This document shows positions 1-8,502 of a stretch of 64,000 nt of DNA, in pieces. A program made the translations under genes and the position numbers. The DNA lies in NCBI GenBank assembly GCA_023407575.1, contig JAEYLX010000006.1:186001-250000 (forward strand), given 5' to 3'. The notes beneath the pieces are model-generated. The model worked only from the letters and a program-made list of their open reading frames with translations. It was not told the origin of the DNA and did not search any database. Source of the DNA: Bacillota bacterium. GTDB lineage: Bacteria > Bacillota > Clostridia > Lachnospirales > Lachnospiraceae. The stretch's first letter is position 1; every line of letters starts with the position of its first letter.

Positions 1-756
1 GTTTGTAACAGCTGCAAGGTTAGAAAGATCTTTACCACTGCTTTCAAATCCTGCCGGAGCTACAAATTGTGCCGAACTGTCTGCTACAATAAGGTTTCCA
101 GAAGCATCTAAGAATCTGATGTTATCGATGTACATGGTAGCATTTCCATTACCTTCCGTTACACCATTGTCTGTCTTTAAAGTTAACATAAAGATATTGC
201 TGGCATCTGCAACAAATTCTTTGCCGGCTTTGAGCTTGGCAATTGCTGTGTTTGGATTTTTGGACTCCAAATATACAGACCAGTCATATTTCGTTTCTTC
301 CAGTTTGGCACCAGTCCAGGTGATAATATTACCGGAAGAAGCACTAAAGTTACCGTTTTCATAAGAGGTTCCAATGGTTGCTTCAATGGTTGCAACCTTA
401 GCAACCTCCGCACCTAAAAGACTGGACGCATCAAATGCTACATAAGGAACTTTACCATCCACATTCTTTACCTGTAATGCTTTACTGCCTTCATAGTCTA
501 CAATTGATAGCTCCGAGTTGTCTGCATCTGCTGATTGGGTGTACAAAGCAACAAATCCCGTATTACCATCTTCAAAATTAATACTCACTTCTTTGACTAC
601 TACCTCCGGTGTCGCTGGTTCCGGTGAAGGTGTTGCTGCTTCTGTAACTACATTCGTAACCTCATTATCCGTTGGTTTTGCATCATTTTTGCATCCTGCC
701 ATAGATATAACCATGGTTCCCACTAGAATGCAGACTAGACATTTTTTGTTCTTCAA
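1..756 (-). CDS. Surface lipoprotein with carbohydrate-binding-like module, 3' end outside window
   Basis: The frame is open from 756 to the left edge (252 codons). The start is TTG at 756: GGAGG lies 10 bases upstream, an in-frame TAA lies just before it, and no ATG or GTG is available in frame. Residues 1-22 are a lipoprotein signal peptide ending MAGC (Cys22), followed by a Thr/Pro/Glu-rich linker to about residue 50. From there a beta-rich domain starts with a FEDG motif and closes near residue 210 with MYIDNIRF, the pattern of galactose-binding-fold carbohydrate modules. It is the last visible gene of the leftward mannan operon, 56 bases after a permease gene. It could be a glycan-binding surface protein, a glycoside hydrolase with an N-terminal module, or the binding protein of the adjacent transporter; the missing C-terminus decides. 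Confidence 0.75.
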   Translation of the reverse strand, partial: MKNKKCLVCILVGTMVISMAGCKNDAKPTDNEVTNVVTEAATPSPEPATPEVVVKEVSINFEDGNTGFVALYTQSADADNSELSIVDYEGSKALQVKNVDGKVPYVAFDASSLLGAEVAKVATIEATIGTSYENGNFSASSGNIITWTGAKLEETKYDWSVYLESKNPNTAIAKLKAGKEFVADASNIFMLTLKTDNGVTEGNGNATMYIDNIRFLDASGNLIVADSSAQFVAPAGFESSGKDLSNLAAVTN

Positions 757-812
757 CTTTTTCCATCCTCCTTTTAATTATTTAGTTTTGTTTCGTACCA
801 GGGGAAGAAAGA

Positions 813-1805
813 TCAACCCACAATACCACTTCTCTCCACACCCTCTATAAAGTATCTCTGAAGCAATAGATAGATAATCAATATCGGTAAGACCACCAAT
901 AATATGCCGGCACTTAAATACAATTCCTGGATGGAAGTATCCAGAACCTTGTAATTATTTGCGATGGTCGCCTGCAATATCGATATCTTTTTACTGATTA
1001 CCACATCCTCGCTAATCAGAAATAACTTCGCAAAAAAAGTATCATTGAACTGCCATACCATAGAAAATACTGCTACGGTAATAACAGCCGGAGTAGCGTT
1101 TACCAGCATAATCCTAAAATAGGTATACCAGACACCTGCTCCATCTACAAAGGCTGCCTCTTCGATTTCCTTGGGCAGTCCTCGGAAAAATTGGTTAAAG
1201 ATATAAATATAAAGTCCTGATCTAAGTCCACAGCCAAGTACCGTCATTAAATACATGGGGAACGGTGTCCCCAGCAGATTAACAGAGGACCCGGTTAACG
1301 CTGTAAATATCCCAAGTGGATCAAATTGTCTGAAGGTTGTATATAATGGAAACATAATGGTGTGTGCCGGAATAACAATCATAACAATCACACAGCCAAA
1401 TAATACCTTTTTAAAAGGAAAATCAAATCTTGCAAAACCATAACCTACCATAGAACAGATAAATATTTGCAATGCCATTAAGGATAAGGAATACAAAAGG
1501 TTCTTAGCTATGGTCGGAAAGTAATTCAATGCTTCAATTACAATTTGATATCTTTCAAGTGTCGGGAACTGTGGCAGAACATATACCATAGGATTGTAGG
1601 CATCTCGATCTGAAGAAATAGAGCTTACAATCATGCCTATGATAGGAGAAAGAATGACATAGCTTACTCCAACCAATATGACCACCTTTAGCAAGGCAAT
1701 TACCAACTTATTTATTTTGCTCAAAAGTATCTTGCCCTGGTACTTATCCTGGCTTATGGCTTTCATCTTTGTGAGATTATTTTTTACACTTACATGATTT
1801 ATCAT
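813..1805 (-). CDS. CUT1 sugar ABC transporter permease (MalG type), second transporter
   Basis: A 330-residue polytopic membrane protein of the binding-protein-dependent carbohydrate permease family. About six membrane segments are visible, and the cytoplasmic EAA loop (IEEAAFVDGAG) that docks the ATPase lies in the C-terminal half. The ATG at 1805 is preferred over one 18 codons upstream because GGAGG sits 7 bases before it and the extra N-terminus falls in a hairpin. It pairs with the MalF-type permease upstream (1953-2876), although 147 bases of structured spacer separate them, unlike the tight spacing elsewhere in this operon. No ATPase gene is in the window, as is usual for CUT1 systems served by a shared MsmK/MsiK-type ATPase. 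Mannan-derived substrate is inferred from context. Confidence 0.9.
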   Translation of the reverse strand: MINHVSVKNNLTKMKAISQDKYQGKILLSKINKLVIALLKVVILVGVSYVILSPIIGMIVSSISSDRDAYNPMVYVLPQFPTLERYQIVIEALNYFPTIAKNLLYSLSLMALQIFICSMVGYGFARFDFPFKKVLFGCVIVMIVIPAHTIMFPLYTTFRQFDPLGIFTALTGSSVNLLGTPFPMYLMTVLGCGLRSGLYIYIFNQFFRGLPKEIEEAAFVDGAGVWYTYFRIMLVNATPAVITVAVFSMVWQFNDTFFAKLFLISEDVVISKKISILQATIANNYKVLDTSIQELYLSAGILLVVLPILIIYLLLQRYFIEGVERSGIVG

Positions 1806-1820
1806 AGTTTGACCTCCAAG

Positions 1821-1854
1821 TTCTAAGAATGAGTGCGTGCATTCATTTTTAGAA
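1821..1854 (-). repeat. Inverted repeat before the second MalG-type permease
   Basis: TTCTAAGAATGA at 1821-1832 pairs with TCATTTTTAGAA at 1843-1854 (12 bp, one mismatch, 10-base loop). In the leftward transcript it ends a few bases before the GGAGG of the permease gene. It is the first of three hairpins in the same gap and may tune translation or RNA processing. Confidence 0.6.
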
Positions 1855-1866
1855 CGCATACATCAA

Positions 1867-1889
1867 TGTGAAAGCGTTTTTCTTTCACA
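1867..1889 (-). repeat. Perfect 8-bp hairpin, member of a covarying pair
   Basis: TGTGAAAG (1867-1874) and CTTTCACA (1882-1889) flank a 7-base loop. In transcript sense the loop begins AAAAAC. A closely related hairpin with different but still complementary stem bases lies at 12495-12518 in the same operon. There is no U-tract, so it is not an ordinary terminator; an RNA stability or processing element is the best guess. Confidence 0.65.
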
Positions 1890-1899
1890 CTTCTCTATT

Positions 1900-1916
1900 A
1901 TGGCGTAATGCGCCAT
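1900..1916 (-). repeat. 6-bp GC-rich hairpin in permease spacer
   Basis: ATGGCG (1900-1905) and CGCCAT (1911-1916) flank a 5-base loop. It is the third hairpin in the 147-base gap between the two permease genes and has no T-run on either side. Confidence 0.5.
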
Positions 1917-1952
1917 CTTAAAATGTGAGAAAAAAGACTGCAAAATAAGCTG

Positions 1953-2876
1953 TTAATTGTAGTAGAAGGTTCGTTTCTGTATGAGTCCGCAGATCAGTAC
2001 AAGAATGAAACAGGTTACTATCGTCGATACCAAACTGAATACACTGCTTAGACCATAATTAAAATCAGTAAATGCCGTTTTATATGCCAGATCTACTACT
2101 TCACTTTCTGTAAAGCTATCTACAATCGTATACACCACATTTGTTATAATATGAGGCATTACCATTGGAAAGGTTACCTTCCAGAAGGTCTCATAGCCGG
2201 TAGCTCCTTCCATTTTTGATACCTCATACATAGAGCCAGGTATGGACTGCAGTGCCGCTATAAATATAATGATTTGAACACCAGAGGCAGCAATAATGTC
2301 ATTGATTCGCATAACTGCTAAAATGGTATAATCCAAGAGGCCCATTGGAATACCCAGACTGATAAACATGTCAATTAAAGAGTCAATATTCATGCCGATG
2401 GAGCTTCCTACTGGTGATGTTAACATTTCAGCTGCTTGAGAAGATATACCTCCCTGCATCATCTGTGCCGATAGGTCCATAGCCGCCGTAATTGCTCCCG
2501 AATTCATAATAATTGGTACAAAGAAGATTGCTCTTACAAGGGTTCTGCCCTTGAATTTTTTGTTAAGAAGGATGGCCATAAACAAACTGAAAAATATAAT
2601 TAACGGTACATCAATCATATCTATTATGGAGGTTGTTAAGATCTGCTTAAAGGAACCATGTACTTGAAAAGCATATCGAAAGTTCTCAAAGCCAACGTTT
2701 GTAAGCTTATAGCCTCCATTTACTGTATCCATACTTAATTCCGAAAGTGCAAAATGTCCCGCCATTACAATGGACTTTACATAAAACACCAGAAACCCGA
2801 TTAACCAGGGAAGAATGAACAGATACCCCGTCATTTTACGTTTTTGGAGAAGTGTCATTTTCTTCTTGCTTTTCAT
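1953..2876 (-). CDS. CUT1 sugar ABC transporter permease (MalF type), second transporter
   Basis: 307 residues. Membrane segments begin near residue 15, and a C-terminal EAA loop is visible (YEVSKMEGATGYETFWKV). The ATG at 2876 follows GGAGGGG and overlaps the stop of the DUF5696 gene by four bases (ATGA), so translation is probably coupled. A loop of roughly 45 residues after the second or third membrane segment (around AQMMQGGISSQAAEML) is longer than in compact family members. With the permease at 813-1805 it forms the channel of a second transporter in this operon. Its binding protein is not certain: either the fusion protein at 9427 is shared or the partial lipoprotein at the left edge serves it. 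Confidence 0.9.
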   Translation of the reverse strand: MKSKKKMTLLQKRKMTGYLFILPWLIGFLVFYVKSIVMAGHFALSELSMDTVNGGYKLTNVGFENFRYAFQVHGSFKQILTTSIIDMIDVPLIIFFSLFMAILLNKKFKGRTLVRAIFFVPIIMNSGAITAAMDLSAQMMQGGISSQAAEMLTSPVGSSIGMNIDSLIDMFISLGIPMGLLDYTILAVMRINDIIAASGVQIIIFIAALQSIPGSMYEVSKMEGATGYETFWKVTFPMVMPHIITNVVYTIVDSFTESEVVDLAYKTAFTDFNYGLSSVFSLVSTIVTCFILVLICGLIQKRTFYYN

Positions 2877-5482
2877 TCCATCCCCTCCAATCGATAGCTT
2901 GTGCCCGGTATTTCGTATCCATCTGTCATTTGCGTCTCATTACCATAGTTAATATAGATAACCACGCCATTGTCGTAAGTAACTTTTCTTACATCATTAT
3001 CCAGAATTTCATGATTAATTATCCTGGCATCTGTTACATATTTTAACGCTCCATTTACCTGCTGATAAATATCAATGGCTTCCTGCTTCCAAACGCCATA
3101 AGTCGTTGAGTAATAACGGCTTAGACCAGTGTTTTTCATTAAACTGGACTCTTTCCAGGTAAACACATAATGAGGAGCTGCACCACTCTCAATCATTTGT
3201 AACACCGTTTCTGTCATATCCTTCTTGTCATCATAATTTAATAAATCTGTGGAGTAAGGTATGGAACCGTGAATTATCATCTCATAAAGAGGAATTCGTT
3301 CATCCACAATTGGGAATTTATTGTCCTGAGTAGGAACATTAATAATATCTGTGCTGTAAGCAAAACTATATGCATTCGCTCCATTTGTCATAAGCTTCTT
3401 GCCGGTACCTTCCAGTACCTCTAACTGCCCCAGTACCACATTAAGTGCAGCATCTCTATCAATAATGTTCGTACGTTTCTTATCAGAATAAACAAAGTTA
3501 CCTAAATCTCTTACGGAAATACCGCTGATATCGTACTTTTGTATCTTGTTAGCAAATTTGCTGACATACCTTGGTAAAAACTTAGGAGAAAGCAAATCAT
3601 ACATGGTTTCCATGTAGCCAAGACCTGAAGTACTTCTTAAAGTAGCAGGATTTACCTGTCCCATTGCCACAACATAACCTGCTCCATAATACTTGGAGGA
3701 CTCGGCATTGTAATTATAATCACTGGCTGTAAAGGTAATCTGCTGAAATGCTACATCTGCATATAATCTTCCACCGTTTCCTGTAAGCACATCATTTAAT
3801 TCTTCCAATCCAGATTTTCCACCCAGTTTTTTAGTAACCTTGATTTTATCCACTGTATTGTGATAGTAGCCTCCATTAAACCAACCTTGTAAATTCATAA
3901 CCTGATTGGTAATTCCCTGGGCTTTTAAATCCTCTGACATCTGTGCTGCTTCGTCAAAAGAAGTCATAGAAAATGTATGTAAGTATTGCATACCAAGAAT
4001 ATGTGAGGTTTCTTTCACGCCACTGATTACATCATAGTAGAAAGGAATATTCTCTGTTTGGGTTGCTTGGGAAAGGGCTCCCTCTGACACCAGCCTCTCT
4101 CTGTAATAATTGGCAAGACCTGCATACTCCTTATATTCCTCTGTTAAGAAGGTATACTTTACTTTAAGGTTTACATCATACATATTGGGTTCCAGAACAT
4201 ATACGTCAGCAGTACTATCACCAAACATTCTAAGGTTATCTGCTGTACGAAGCACAAAGGTCGGATAAGCATAGTTATAATCGTTATATACACCGGAAAC
4301 TCCTGCTGTAATTAAAGATATACTGGCACCACCTTCAATTGTGGCAAGGATAGAGGAATTTTCTCTGCAAATTCCATATAACGGAAGCTTGGCACTGATG
4401 GTATTTTCTGTCGTGGTAAAGTTTGCTGACAACGGATCAATGTCGTAGATATATTGGGCATAAGAAGCCGTTTTCACTTTACCATTATTAAAATTAATTA
4501 AAGATCCCGAACCATTCGGTACAACCATATATCCCGTTTCCGTGGTATCAGCTGCTCCCATATAGCGCAGTAATTGGATACGATAGATAAATCCACCGCC
4601 ATATTCTTCAATCCCGGATACTGGAATTGAAACATTTAATCCATCCTTATCCAGTCTGTATTCCAAAGGGATTTGAAAAGAAATGGGAACTGCCACTTCC
4701 ACTCCTGCCAGATCCATTTGCTCCTGGTACTCTTCGTCCGTCCAACCGATATTCACCAACCATTCCAGAATCTTTTTAATGGTCTTAGGATTTTTCTGTA
4801 CAATACCATTCAGCTCTAACATACCATTAACTTTAGAGCTGGTTATATAATATCTTTTAAAAGAAACTCCGTCCTTTTCGGATAGCTTTTTGCAAATATC
4901 CTCTAATTTTTCTTCCGTCAGATAAATGGGTATGTTACCAGTTTTACTGGTCTCAAAATCTCCGAGTCTGTAAATATATCTGATACCACCTTCAATACTC
5001 TCCGCCGTTACCTGACCTTTTTGAACCGCCATGCTATAGGAATCATAGGTTCCCGATTTTACTTCTTTGTTGTAATAATTTACGATAAATTGAGATTTCA
5101 GATAATTCATATTCGTGGCATTTGCCATGCTATCCTCATCTGCATGAATGGGATTCGAATATGTTATCTCTCCATTTCTCTTATCATAAACTGCAACCGT
5201 AGCGGTAGCTGTATCGGTATAAAGCTTTAGGTATTCATTTTCACATACCAGTTCCATGCCATTCACATTTGACTTTGTTTCAATTGCCGGATGATACTCG
5301 CTGCCTTCTTCGTAGTCATAACTTGTTAAATATTCCTTGTACTTGTTATAAGACAGATAATGTATGTAATAATAAGCGAGATAAATTGCACCTATTACAA
5401 TACCTATACATAAGATTCCAAGCACAAGCTTTTTTGCCAGACTAAGGGGCAACCGGTTCTTCTTTTCCTTCAAAGACTTCAT
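2873..5482 (-). CDS. DUF5696-type membrane-anchored extracellular protein
   Basis: 869 residues with one N-terminal membrane anchor (about 18-40) and a large, mostly beta-rich outer part. The length, the anchor and the setting among CUT1 permeases match the DUF5696 family of sugar-transport operons in Clostridia and Paenibacilli; the family name is from memory, and its function is unknown. A central segment (about residues 520-760) alternates helices and strands like a TIM barrel, so a degenerate glycoside hydrolase or glycan-binding barrel is possible, but I cannot assign catalytic residues. GGAGG lies 8 bases before the ATG. It sits between the Yip1-family gene and the second permease pair in an uninterrupted leftward series, suggesting a surface component of the uptake system. 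Confidence 0.75.
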   Translation of the reverse strand: MKSLKEKKNRLPLSLAKKLVLGILCIGIVIGAIYLAYYYIHYLSYNKYKEYLTSYDYEEGSEYHPAIETKSNVNGMELVCENEYLKLYTDTATATVAVYDKRNGEITYSNPIHADEDSMANATNMNYLKSQFIVNYYNKEVKSGTYDSYSMAVQKGQVTAESIEGGIRYIYRLGDFETSKTGNIPIYLTEEKLEDICKKLSEKDGVSFKRYYITSSKVNGMLELNGIVQKNPKTIKKILEWLVNIGWTDEEYQEQMDLAGVEVAVPISFQIPLEYRLDKDGLNVSIPVSGIEEYGGGFIYRIQLLRYMGAADTTETGYMVVPNGSGSLINFNNGKVKTASYAQYIYDIDPLSANFTTTENTISAKLPLYGICRENSSILATIEGGASISLITAGVSGVYNDYNYAYPTFVLRTADNLRMFGDSTADVYVLEPNMYDVNLKVKYTFLTEEYKEYAGLANYYRERLVSEGALSQATQTENIPFYYDVISGVKETSHILGMQYLHTFSMTSFDEAAQMSEDLKAQGITNQVMNLQGWFNGGYYHNTVDKIKVTKKLGGKSGLEELNDVLTGNGGRLYADVAFQQITFTASDYNYNAESSKYYGAGYVVAMGQVNPATLRSTSGLGYMETMYDLLSPKFLPRYVSKFANKIQKYDISGISVRDLGNFVYSDKKRTNIIDRDAALNVVLGQLEVLEGTGKKLMTNGANAYSFAYSTDIINVPTQDNKFPIVDERIPLYEMIIHGSIPYSTDLLNYDDKKDMTETVLQMIESGAAPHYVFTWKESSLMKNTGLSRYYSTTYGVWKQEAIDIYQQVNGALKYVTDARIINHEILDNDVRKVTYDNGVVIYINYGNETQMTDGYEIPGTSYRLEGME

Positions 5483-5493
5483 GCTTTCGCCTC

Positions 5494-6141
5494 CTAAGTT
5501 CTAAAAATAATCTCTGTATAGATACTTTTAAAGAAAGTTACCACCAACCCAAAAAGGTTGGATAAAAGCAATAACAGGAAAATAATAATTAGCATTGCTA
5601 TAAAGGTAAGGAATAAGGTACCCAAGGTTTTACCCAAGGTATAATTATGTACCTGCATAATGCCAATTAAAATCATAATAACACCATATAGAATACCGAC
5701 GCCTATCAGCAGCACATAAAAAGCCTGTTCTCCATCTGCTATAAAATTACTAATCAAGGTCCCGGCCGCAAAAACTATAGTAATTGGTATCGTGCCATAG
5801 CCCACTGCAATTGCAATGTCTTTCATTCTGCCTTCGCCGCTCATTAAGCAAGTCACTGACCAGTTTCCTACACAGATTAAAAGATAGAAAGCCAACACGC
5901 CTATCAGTTCATAATAACTGTCAACGCCTCTGGGATCGGTATCATTTACAATAAAGCTGGCAAGCAGCCGATTTGCAGTAAAACAAAAGGAAAAAATCAT
6001 AACCATCAGTATTGCAAGGGGTACACTGCCTTTCTCCGCATGGCGTATCCAATAATAGCCGTCCATAGGGTGGGAAATGGTGTAAAACATATAATTCCAT
6101 TTTTCTTTCGAAAAATATCTTTTTAGAAATCCTTTAACCAT
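5494..6141 (-). CDS. Yip1-family integral membrane protein
   Basis: 215 residues with five predicted membrane segments (about 38-58, 78-100, 115-135, 143-165, 180-205). The early short motif with HPMDGYYWIRH and overall topology fit the Yip1/DUF1282-like family. The start codon overlaps the stop of the NHL/TPR gene by eight bases (ATGGTTAA), so the two are probably co-translated, and the DUF5696 gene follows 11 bases later. Yip1-like genes recur next to NHL-repeat and DUF5696 genes in sugar ABC operons, but no role is established. It may scaffold the permeases or help membrane assembly of the surface proteins; that is inference from position. Confidence 0.75.
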   Translation of the reverse strand: MVKGFLKRYFSKEKWNYMFYTISHPMDGYYWIRHAEKGSVPLAILMVMIFSFCFTANRLLASFIVNDTDPRGVDSYYELIGVLAFYLLICVGNWSVTCLMSGEGRMKDIAIAVGYGTIPITIVFAAGTLISNFIADGEQAFYVLLIGVGILYGVIMILIGIMQVHNYTLGKTLGTLFLTFIAMLIIIFLLLLLSNLFGLVVTFFKSIYTEIIFRT

Positions 6142-7609
6142 TCCAACTTCCCCTTTTCTTTCTATTTCTTATAACCCTTGCTACTTGCAGGATTACGATT
6201 AGAATAGCAATTCCTGTTAAGGAATAACTTGCGTTTTCAGTCATAACACTATTTCTATAACGCTTATAAGCAACAGAATAATAATCCCGATTCATTCCCA
6301 GTTCCAAGTACTTCATTGCCAGCTTATAGTCCCCTGCCGTCAAATACGCTTTCCCAATCCCTGTATTCGCAAGCTCGTTATTTTCATCCAGTTCCAGTAC
6401 CCTGCTCCATAAAGCCACGGCGTCTGCTTCATCACCATCGTATCTAAGTGCCACAGCTTCGTTAATCAACTCGCCATATTCTGTTACTTCAAAACAGATT
6501 AGCTCTCCTCGATTAGCATCTAAAACTGCTAACCTTCCACCAATATCTTCAATTGCAACTGGTATTGAAAAAGTTCCCTCCTGGGTTCCAAGTCCCCCAA
6601 ATATGTAGAGAAGATTACCTTCATGGTCATAGGTAAAAATTCGGCCTCTCTTACGATCCAAGCAGGAATAGATTCCATCCTCGCGGTAAACCACATCAGT
6701 AAACTGAGAAGGTCCTGAATATTCTGTAGCTCCATGGGTCCAAATATCCCCACCTAAATTAGCGTTGGAGCCTTTTTTTATAACATCTTCTCCCTTGGGA
6801 TTTAACCTTCTAACTCCCTGTACCCCTGTAGAATCAATGTTGGATGCATATACAAAGCCCTTTGGATCGATATCAATACCAGTAAATTCGGTGGGGATAA
6901 ATAGTTGCTGCTTGGAGCGTTCTTCTTTGTTCGCTAACCTTTTCCAAAATTTATCCCAAAGACTGATCTCAACTTTAATGGTACCAAAAAAGCTGGAAAA
7001 ATTACCTCCCGTCTCAAATACCATAATACCTTCAAACATGTTTTGTGCGATGACATACATTCTATCTGCATAGTCAACTGAAACCTTTAACGGTACAAAT
7101 ACATAACCTTCTTCCAAACTATCGGACGTTGGATTTTCTACAATCTTAATTAAAGTTCCATCCTGTTCTAAAACAACAATTCGATGGTTTTGAGAATCCG
7201 CAATATAAATTTGATTTTTTTCTGATACACAAACCCCATAGGGTTGATTAAAGGTATCTGTCTTTCCGCTATTTTCAAAGTTTGTAATAATGTTTTCAAC
7301 TTTTTTAAGATCTTTATCCAACACCACAATTCGATTATTTCCCGTATCTGCTACATAGATTTTACCCTCTGTCGTCTGGCAAAGATCCTGTGGTGTGGCA
7401 AAACTCCCAATCTTTTCACCCTGATAGCTTAGGTCCTCACCACGTATCGTTGCAGAAGGAATATAGGCGGCAGGTGTAAAATGAACATATTCCCGATAAT
7501 CATAATTGTAAGTATCATAGGGAAGCTTTGCTGCCTTTGCTTCTTCTCCGGTGAAAAGCATCAGTAGGATTGCTGTTAGACAAAAGGTTATAGCTCTCTT
7601 TAATTTCAT
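6134..7609 (-). CDS. Secreted NHL-repeat and TPR protein with C-terminal membrane anchor
   Basis: 491 residues from the ATG at 7609, chosen because GGAGG lies 7 bases upstream; an ATG at 7624 contains the SD in its own codons. Order: signal peptide (1-26, AKA cleavage site), five or six NHL beta-propeller repeats (such as IYVADTGNNRIVVLD and IYIADSQNHRIVVLE) to about residue 375, one or two TPR-like helical hairpins (about 385-445), then a C-terminal membrane segment followed by a positive tail (RNRKKRG). The propeller would therefore face outside and the tail the cytoplasm. NHL propellers bind protein, RNA or glycans. Here it lies between the first permease pair and the Yip1 gene, overlapping the latter, so a scaffold or glycan sensor for the transporter is the likely job. 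Confidence 0.8.
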   Translation of the reverse strand: MKLKRAITFCLTAILLMLFTGEEAKAAKLPYDTYNYDYREYVHFTPAAYIPSATIRGEDLSYQGEKIGSFATPQDLCQTTEGKIYVADTGNNRIVVLDKDLKKVENIITNFENSGKTDTFNQPYGVCVSEKNQIYIADSQNHRIVVLEQDGTLIKIVENPTSDSLEEGYVFVPLKVSVDYADRMYVIAQNMFEGIMVFETGGNFSSFFGTIKVEISLWDKFWKRLANKEERSKQQLFIPTEFTGIDIDPKGFVYASNIDSTGVQGVRRLNPKGEDVIKKGSNANLGGDIWTHGATEYSGPSQFTDVVYREDGIYSCLDRKRGRIFTYDHEGNLLYIFGGLGTQEGTFSIPVAIEDIGGRLAVLDANRGELICFEVTEYGELINEAVALRYDGDEADAVALWSRVLELDENNELANTGIGKAYLTAGDYKLAMKYLELGMNRDYYSVAYKRYRNSVMTENASYSLTGIAILIVILQVARVIRNRKKRGSWNG

Positions 7610-7623
7610 CACTCTTCCTCCCA

Positions 7624-8502
7624 TTACTCTTTCATACCGGATGTGGTCATCGTTTCTAAGATATTCTTCTGACAGATTAAGAAGAAGGTAATTGGAACTG
7701 CTGCAATAATAAAGGTTACAGCTGCCGCTGCTCCTGCTCTTGCCATTCCGCCGGCAGCAATTTGCTGCAACGCATATTGGAGGGGCTTTAAGCTCTCATC
7801 CCGCAAGAAGGTGCTTCCTGTATTCCCCCACATCTGCTGAAATTGGAAAATTGCTAAGGTAAGCCAAGCAGGTCTTACGTTTGGCATTACAATATACCAA
7901 AAAGTACGCCATTCGCTTGCTCCATCGAGCCTAGCTGACTCCATCAACGAATCAGGAAGCTGTTCCATGAACTGCTTCATCAAATATAATCCCATACCCA
8001 TAGAACATGCAGGCAATATCAAAGCCCAGTAACTGTTATTAATATGAAGCCAGGATATAATCATATATTGAGGCGTCTGTGTTACCGTCCAGGAAAACAT
8101 AATGGAAAGCACAACTAGTTGAAAGAGTAGCTTTTTCCCCGGAAAATCATGCTTAGCCAGGGGATAAGCTGCCAGGGATGCAATGATTACATGCCCTAAC
8201 ATACCTCCGCCAGTTATAATGACGGTATTTAATATGTATCTGGAAAATGGAACCCAGGAATCATTCATTAATGCAAATAAATCTGAAAAATTTTCAAAGG
8301 TTGGATTTCTTACAAATATCTTTGGCGGGAACTGATACAACTCATCCAAGGGTTTTAAAAAGTTGTTAACTACCATGATAAGAGGCAGCAGCATTGCCAC
8401 ACCACAGATGGCCATAATAAAAAACAATAAGGAATTACCTGCAAAAGAACGATTAAGTTTCTTTTCCTTAGGCTTAAAGAAGAGTCGTTTGCGTTTTTTC
8501 AT
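7624..8502 (-). CDS. CUT1 sugar ABC transporter permease (MalG type), first transporter
   Basis: 292 residues with six membrane segments starting near residue 27 and the EAA loop (MESARLDGASEWRTFW) about 80 residues from the C-terminus. The stop codon of the MalF-type gene overlaps its ATG (TAATG), and GGAGGG lies 10 bases upstream, so the pair is translationally coupled. The ORF ends at the next ATG-like overlap before the NHL gene. It forms the transmembrane channel with 8502-9413 and is served by the adjacent fused binding protein. Import of manno-oligosaccharides is inferred from the linked enzymes. Confidence 0.93.
   Translation of the reverse strand: MKKRKRLFFKPKEKKLNRSFAGNSLLFFIMAICGVAMLLPLIMVVNNFLKPLDELYQFPPKIFVRNPTFENFSDLFALMNDSWVPFSRYILNTVIITGGGMLGHVIIASLAAYPLAKHDFPGKKLLFQLVVLSIMFSWTVTQTPQYMIISWLHINNSYWALILPACSMGMGLYLMKQFMEQLPDSLMESARLDGASEWRTFWYIVMPNVRPAWLTLAIFQFQQMWGNTGSTFLRDESLKPLQYALQQIAAGGMARAGAAAAVTFIIAAVPITFFLICQKNILETMTTSGMKE

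Noticed and set aside
119..364. Open frame on the plus strand
   Set aside because: It lies entirely opposite the lipoprotein gene with lipobox and SD on the minus strand and has no SD of its own.
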